From assembly GCA_003996215.1 (NCBI GenBank), contig QJPP01002920.1, positions 62,001-126,000 on the forward strand: DNA of 64,000 nt. The letters are read 5' to 3'. The stretch's first letter is position 1, and every line of letters begins with the position of its first letter. A program made the position numbers and the translations under genes. Under the pieces are notes generated by a model that saw only the letters and a list, made by a program, of their open reading frames with translations, was not told where the DNA came from and searched no databases. Source of the DNA: Jaltomata sinuosa. Its lineage: Eukaryota > Streptophyta > Magnoliopsida > Solanales > Solanaceae. This document shows, in pieces, positions 58,420-64,000 of this stretch.

Positions 58420-58600
58420 TAGATTGTTTGAGCAATTAAAAGCTATAATAAAGGAAACCTTTTCTTTTTGTAAACTTTTGACTTCACAACCTTTTTGTTA
58501 GAAATTAGTTACCTCTTACACTTTCGGGCTCCATGAGGGCAATAAGTATGGCGTACAATAATCAATGAACAGTGCAAGGTATGAAAGACATAATGGCCAG
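58420..58600 (-). repeat. Duplicated segment C (partner 63310-63452), carrying an exon-like piece
   Basis: 'gagcaattaaaa.ctataataaaggaaacc' and 'gggcaat.agtatggcgtaca..aatcaatgaac' occur in both copies. On the minus strand both contain an acceptor-like TTGCA(G) and then a short frame with conserved codons (VRHT-C-P-x-GARKC in one frame; FIDxCTPY in another), ending at TAA or TAG. See 63373-63600. Confidence 0.6.
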
Positions 58601-58673
58601 ACGGGCGGCATATATGGGTTATAGCCACCCGCCGGCAGCAAAAGCTCTTTGATTCTCTACCAAGATTGTAGAA

Positions 58674-58909
58674 GCTCTGGTACCAATTTGAAGGAAAATA
58701 TTTTATTCATAAACTCAAATAATTCTCCACTACTGAGAAAAGGAAAAACAAGAATACAAAAAAATATGTGTAGAATATATAAGGCACTTTTAAGCGCTGA
58801 AGATGTTACTACTATGAACTTGTCGCTCCAGAGGTAACTCACACTCGTCTTCATTCTATCACCCACTCACCGGTTATAAGTAACACTAGTCGAACATGCT
58901 CTCCCATCA
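58674..58909 (-). mobile_element. Copia LTR plus primer-binding site, rest missing
   Basis: On the minus strand a 221-bp LTR (58909-58689) starts TGATGGGAGAGCATG and ends TTTTCCTTCA, so TGATGG/CCTTCA are inverted ends. It contains AATAAAA near its end. TGGTACCAGAGC (58685-58674) follows, one mismatch from the initiator-Met primer site. About 70 bp of leader follow and then the element breaks off at the repeat-C boundary. Its first bases TGA coincide with the stop codon of the H+-ATPase copy. No second LTR was found. Confidence 0.7.
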
Positions 58910-61626
58910 AACAGTGTATGATTGCTGAATTGTCTCGACTGATTCCACGTGACCTTTAAGTGTGTGCAGCTCACGTTGCCTAGCGATTTCAGCTCTCCTC
59001 TTTGCTTCCTCAGCCAACTGATTAAGCTCATTGAAGCTCACGTTGTTCTTTTCCGAAATCCTTCTTCCTGGTGAAAGCAATCCTTTGCTCAAGAACAAGA
59101 TCCCAGGCCCTTCAACTGAGAGCATATCTGATTAAGAACTTGATGATATCAAGCGGGAAGTAGAATACTAAATTGTAGAGCCAGATCACTCCTGCCCAAC
59201 CCCAGCCAATTCCTTCGACTGCAGCAAAGCTCCAACTTGCATAAACAGCAATCAAGGTGGCAACAGTTGAGCAATCAGAAAAGCAACCACGAGCAACAAA
59301 CCAGGACGCTCAACAAACGACCAACTTCTAGATCTTGTGACAAATATCAGGGCCTGACTGATAGTGCTCACTTGAAGATAAATTGCTGATGCAAGTTTCC
59401 TGAAGTCATGATCAGTTGCTGTCTTCTCAAGTGTTGATACACCGAATACACGCGGGAAGAAATCCGTCTCATATGCTGTCCAAAAGAAAATGACTGTCAT
59501 CATTGCCAAGTAGCCACCAAGAACAACCCCAGTAGTGAAAATCTCAGCAAGCTTCCAACTATCAGGAAGAGGAGATGGTTTGACCCTATCCTTTGATATT
59601 GTCATAATGGTAACGTCGTTGATGATTGCAATGATAAGCACCATGAGAGGTGGAAAGTCAAACTTCCAGATAAGGGTCAGAAGCATAAAACCAAGCACAA
59701 TACGGATTGTGATGGAAACAGCATATATCGTGTAGTTTTGTCAAAACAGCACTAATGATGACGCTGAGACCGGGTTCAGTAAGAACAATGTCAGAAGCAC
59801 TACCAGCAGCGTCAGTGGCATCATCAACAGCTATCCCAATATCAGCCTTCTTTAAAGCAGGAGCATCATTAACTCCATCACCAGTCATTCCACAGATATG
59901 CTTCCTAGCTTGCAAGCGCTTTACTATCTCATATTTGTGCTCGGGGAAAACTACAGCAAAACCATCAGCCTTTTCTATCAGTTCATCAATTGGTAAAGAA
60001 GCAACCGATTCATCCTTAGTCTGCCCTAACAGAGCAGATGAAGGATACATGTTGGTTCCCATTCCCAGGCGGCATCCTGTTTCTTTTCCTATAGCCAGTT
60101 GATCCCCTGTGATCATTTTAACATTTTCTCCGAGATTCAAACCCCTCCTTATAGTCTCAGCACTGTCATGTCTTGGTGGATCAAACAAAGGCATGAGACC
60201 AATGAATTGCCACGGACTCTCCTTCCTTCCCTCTAGAACTTCCTGGTATGCTACACCGAGTGAACGGAGGCCTCTCTCAGCAAACTTATCAATTACTGCG
60301 TGAACTCTACGTTCTATGTCTGACTTGTTGTGTGCAAGATTTAGGATCTGTTCTGGTGCACCTTTGCTGACCCTGTGCATTTTTCCTTCACTATCAAGAT
60401 AAGTAAGTGCTGTTCGCTTGTCAGTTGGATTGAAAGGAAGAAAGTGTATTTCACGAATGCCAGCACGTGCCTCCTTTGGATCAGACAGCATCCCAACAAT
60501 AGCAGTATCAATAGCATCCTGGTTCTCTGTTCGAGATGCTCGAGCTGCCATCAGAATAACCGTATCTGCATCAACACCTTTTGCAAAAACCTCAACAAGG
60601 TTTTTGTCAACAGTAAGCTTGTTTAGTGTTAGAGTCCCTGTATTGTCACTACAAAGCACATCCATGCCAGCCATCTCCTCAATAGCTGTCATTCTTTTCG
60701 TAATAGCACCCTGTTGAGCTAGACGATGAGAACCAATTCCCATTGTGACTGAAAGAACCGTTGGCATGGCAATTGGTATTCCACCAGTGAGAAGGACAAG
60801 AAGATTGACGATATTTATCGCGCTGTTGAATAGGGTACATGACAATAATCTCTATTAGCATCCCCACTGCAATACAACAGATGCAGAAGTTTCCAATTGC
60901 AGTCAAAACCTTTTGGAAGTGTCCAACTTGGTTTGTACTGTCAACAAGGTGCGCAGCCTTGCCAAAAAAGGTATGACCCCCAGTGGCGACGACCACAGCT
61001 TCTATCTCTCACTGTTTACACGTGGAATCAGAGTAAACACCATCTCCAGGACCTTTTGTTACAGGCAGAGATTCACCAGTCAAAGCAGACTGATCAATTT
61101 TCAGAGGATCTCCTTCAAGAAGACGAGCATCCGCAAGAATAATATCTCCCAGTTTAATACTAACTACGTCTCCCGGAACAAGAAGAGCAGCATCTTCTTC
61201 ATTCCATTTTCCATCTCGAAGAATCTTGGCTTTAGGAGCAAACCGAGCCACGAGAGCAGCTGCTGCATTGCCAGCATTGTTCTCCTCAATAAAACTAATC
61301 GTTGAGTAGATCACAAGTAACGTAATGATACCGACAAAATCTTGCCAATCCGGAGGCTTTCCTCCTCCATTTGCAAGAGCAATTGCCATAATAGCAGCAA
61401 CTTCCATAACCCATGACAGAGGGTTCCACATAACTCCCAGAAATTTCAAGAATTTGCTTTCCTTCTTCTCCTCGAGTTTATTGTACCCGAAAATTGCCAA
61501 CCTTTCTTGGGCAGAAGTACCAGTAAGACCCTCTTTGGTACATCTCAAATTTACAAAAACTTGTTCCATGGGTATGTTCTCCAAATCCACAGTCTCCTTT
61601 AAGACACCATCTAACACCTCCCCCAT
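58907..61626 (-). pseudogene. Intronless plasma-membrane H+-ATPase (PMA) retrocopy, broken
   Basis: P3A-type ATPase that pumps protons out of the cell; functional plant genes have many introns, this copy has none. It spans MGEVLDGVL to the C-terminal QQSYTV (14-3-3 site). Preserved: LTGESLPVTKG, MTGDQLAIGKETG, MTGDGVNDAPALKKADIG. Lesions: in-frame TGA after STCKQ (61009-61011); ~10-bp deletion with frameshift at ~60807; DKTGT changed to DNTGT (60642-60647); ~29-bp deletion removing most of SRAIFQRMK at ~59740; 1-bp deletion at ~59264; TGA in place of Gly at 59112-59114; ~90-bp deletion at ~59030-59038 between two CTTCAATG repeats; 24-bp deletion before ETIQQSYTV (~58937). It cannot make a pump. 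The start at 61626 is the normal PMA start; an upstream in-frame ATG at 61659 is leader. Confidence 0.95.
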
Positions 61627-61639
61627 CTTGCTCAATTTC

Positions 61640-61682
61640 CGCTCTTGATGAATCTGCAAACAACCCCTATTTATAATAGTGC
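61640..61682 (-). promoter_or_regulatory. TATA-like box just upstream of the ATPase retrocopy
   Basis: Minus strand CTATTATAAATAGGGG (61680-61665) lies about 40 nt before the retrocopy ATG. The following TTTGCAG also looks like a splice acceptor, so the retrocopy may begin at a 5'-UTR exon joined to unrelated DNA. Activity is unknown. Confidence 0.3.
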
Positions 61683-61782
61683 AGAACCAAATTAAACCAG
61701 GACAAACAAATCCTAACTAGACATGAATTAAATAAATACCAAAAATCAAATCCTAAATTACTTGGGAATTATTATTTCCAAC

Positions 61783-62095
61783 AGTATGCGATAGTACTCA
61801 ATCTCGGTTAGAAGATCGAGCTAGAGACATGATAACAAAAAAAAGTACTCAATCTAGGGACATGACTAACGGAAAAAAAAAAACTATACCAAAGTTTAAA
61901 AAATGTGAAATCATGGCCCTATGTTTGTCTAATTCGCCACCTTCCTCACTTTGAATGTTTTGATATTAGTGTGAACATGTTTTCAAATTGCTTTTCAAAT
62001 GCACAAAAATGTAGAAAAAAGACTTGTGGTTTATTTTTCATGGGATAAAGTCACATAAAACCTAGAGAAATCATTCTCAACATAACATTGGTAGG
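61783..62095. repeat. Duplicated segment A' (partner 54215-54497)
   Basis: Second copy of segment A in the same orientation. Its left edge has an extra small duplication of 'gtactcaatct..gggacatgac'. Confidence 0.85.
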
Positions 62096-62245
62096 AGTGG
62101 CAAACGAGCGAGTCGAGTCGAATATGAGTTGATCAAAAACGGGTTAAACAAAAGTGGATACAATAACCGACTCGACCCACATTTATAATGGATAAAAAAT
62201 GAGTTACCCAATGGATAAATATGGATACCCATTTTATAGTAGGGA
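62092..62245. mobile_element. Fragment of the AGGGGTGGCAAA-type TIR element
   Basis: Starts TAGGAGTGGCAAACGAGCG and continues with 'gggttaaacaaaagtggatacaataaccgactcgaccca'. It resembles the right end of the element at 45121-45881. One end only. Confidence 0.4.
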
Positions 62246-63372
62246 TCTTACCAAAATTCAGTGAACTCAAAGTTAGCTTCAAAACTAAGAATTACAACCA
62301 TTTTTTCACCATCTCTCCACAAAATAGTCACTGCTACAAATGTACATAACACACTATTGCACTAAATAATACCAAAACTCCAGAATTAACTTCAAACATT
62401 CAGAAATTAAGAATTAAAAGAAGTAGAAAACAAAGGTAGAAACATGAAACAACTCTTGTCCGACACTTTATAACAAAACTAGAATCACTACTCTTTGTAG
62501 AGAGAAAACTTGCTCGGTAGCATCTTGACTCTAAAATTGCTGAACAGTTTCAGCAACATATGAGACAACAGAACGAGGAAGATGCTGCACCTACGAGGCC
62601 ACCACTTGCCAGCAATTCTGAGAACAATTCCCACAGACTCTCCATGGCTTCTAAGAATTACTACTAGTTCTTTGACAGAATTACATAACTAGACAAGAGA
62701 AGCTCAGTTTCATTGTACGGACAACAAAAGTTCATCAACCCTCTGATGCAGAATGAAGGTGATCCAATGAAGTGGCTGAAGATTTGAGTGTACCTTCCGA
62801 AGGAAAAGTGGTACAAGTTAGTTATGGTAGTTAAAATAGGCTCTTACAGCTAAGTTACACTATAGTCCCTTATGTTTTAAAGTGTAGTTTATTTAATTGC
62901 ACCTTAGCCCAGTAATTAGAGGAAGGGTCCCTATCTAGTCCATTTTCTATTTTACTGTTCCATTGAGTTACTGTTCCATTGATTCTGCAACACCCTCCAA
63001 TCGTTTGGATTAAATAAAAGGGCAGAATCGTCCTCCTCTTGTTGGATGATTGATGCATCATAGGTCCAATTAAATATAAGGACATGCTCCTCTTCTTCAG
63101 CTTCTTGTTGGTTGTTCGTCTCTGTGAATGCATCGGTGCTCCAAATAGTCTTAGGAATGTATAGACACACTCTTTAGGTTTACTGGAATTTATAGTCTTA
63201 GGAATTTAAAGCGTGTGCGGAAACTTTTTTATTTGGAAACTTTTGATATGGAAACTTCTTTTTTTGGGAAACTTTTGACTTAAACAAGAAGTTATTAAGC
63301 ATATATAAGACTCACTTTTCTTGAGCAATTAAAAACTATAATAAAGGAAACCCTTTTTTTTTTTGGAAACTT
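62246..63372. other. Unassigned DNA, slightly less AT-rich
   Basis: Two overlapping minus-strand frames of 72 and 87 codons (62952-63170, 62870-63133), one with an acidic QQEAEEEEH stretch, resemble a transposon coding tail but could not be assigned. Segment B' ('ggaaacttttgacttaaacaagaagttattaagcat') lies at 63255-63303. Confidence 0.4.
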
Positions 63373-63600
63373 CTACACTTTCTGGCTCCACCAGGGCAAT
63401 GAGTATGGCGTACACCAATCAATGAACTGCAAGGAATGAAGACATAATGGGTATGATATGTAGGAGAAAATTTGAACCCTAATACATTTACATACATGTA
63501 AGTTGTATCCTTCCCCTCTCTTCTTTCGAGCATCACTTTGCTTATATTCATGTAACAAAGTAACAATAACTAATACACTGAATACAATCAATCTCCACAT
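63373..63600 (-). CDS. Possible secreted-peptide exon(s)
   Basis: ATG at 63600 opens a frame beginning MWRLIVFSVLVIVTLLHEYK, a textbook hydrophobic signal peptide, followed by basic KKRGEGYN. A GTATGT donor-like sequence follows directly after ...NLH (about 63495). A TTGCAG acceptor at about 63430 precedes the conserved segment C' piece (FIDWCTPY or VRHTHCPGGARKC depending on frame). A TATA-like GTTTATATACATG lies at about 63820-63832 on the minus strand. If spliced it would be a short secreted peptide; family unknown. Only one copy of the signal-peptide exon is present (segment C at 58.5 kb lacks it). It may be chance or a gene fragment. Confidence 0.25.
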   Translation of the reverse strand: MWRLIVFSVLVIVTLLHEYKQSDARKKRGEGYNLHVCKCIRVQIFSYISYPLCLHSLQFIDWCTPYSLPWWSQKV

Positions 63601-64000
63601 GTGCTCTTAGGCAGAGACCAAACTAAATTGCAACGTATCCTCTATGAAATAACAACTGACCGAAAACTTGTACATATTGACCAAAATCTGTACAGCTTAG
63701 TCAAACCTCAAAGCATAGATGGTCGATACTCAAATTTCGCTATCTAGATATGATCAGAACTTCAAAGCTCAAATGGAAACAACAGCAAGAAACGTCGTTG
63801 GCCTTGTGTGGTTGTGCATCTCCAACATGTATATAAACTATAACTTGTCATTGAGGTGAGAATCATTATAAGAGTCTTGTTGTGTCAATTCCAAGGTATG
63901 AACTCTTTGAAAGCTCACAGTAGAGAGAAGTCATCTATGCACGTGCACAAGGAACTATTTCATTTAACTGTTGCAACAAAATGTTAGGAACGCTGTCTCC
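63601..64000. other. Window edge, possible upstream region of the preceding frame
   Basis: No frame of note. The stretch may hold the promoter of the 63600 frame or the start of another unit cut by the window edge. Confidence 0.3.

Noticed and set aside
58907..61626. A functional plasma-membrane H+-ATPase gene
   Set aside because: No introns, several frameshifts and stops, DKTGT changed to DNTGT, and deletions; it must be a retro-pseudogene.

Overview
This is a nuclear window from a flowering plant, almost certainly Solanaceae and most likely Solanum or a close relative. It is very AT-rich and intron-containing. It carries several short elements typical of that family: tRNA-derived SINEs of the SolS type, LINE tails ending in TTG repeats, and Stowaway and Tourist MITEs. 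There is no rRNA or tRNA gene, no operon, no CRISPR array and no recognisable virus.

Layout. 1-8.3 kb: gene-free, with a decayed piece of plastid 23S rDNA (922-1036), a SINE, a 62-bp minisatellite, a solo LTR with a SINE inside it, two Stowaways and a LINE tail. 8.3-13.0 kb, minus strand: the one clear full-length gene, a three-exon alpha-expansin whose introns are loaded with transposons. 13-43 kb: a gene-free repeat field. It holds two MITE-derived tandem arrays, SINEs, Tourist and Stowaway elements (some nested), a roughly 2.9-kb solo LTR with a 5-bp target-site duplication (TSD), two Mutator-like elements with 10-bp and 9-bp TSDs, and a Tourist MITE swollen by G-rich DNA. 43-46 kb: a broken LINE ORF1 and a 343-bp TRIM nested in a TIR element. 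46.3-53.9 kb: two copies of a duplicated block. Each contains a small three-exon gene on the minus strand; the left copy is broken and the right copy is open for 85 codons. Between them lie a 929-bp LTR element without coding capacity, a Tourist MITE and a Ty3/gypsy RT scrap. 54-63.6 kb: a tandemly duplicated block. It contains a Ty1/copia element that keeps gag and protease but has lost integrase core, RT and RNase H, an intronless broken copy of a plasma-membrane H+-ATPase that abuts a copia LTR plus primer-binding site, and a possible secreted-peptide exon near the right end.

Function. Only the expansin (cell-wall loosening) can be named with confidence. The 85-aa gene encodes a predicted coiled coil resembling the zipper-loop-zipper of HD-ZIP IV transcription factors, so a dimerisation microprotein is a reasonable hypothesis. 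The copia LTR carries a cluster of heat-shock elements upstream of its TATA box. Splice sites, TSDs and pseudogene lesions were read by eye. Family assignments rest on motif recognition, without database searches.
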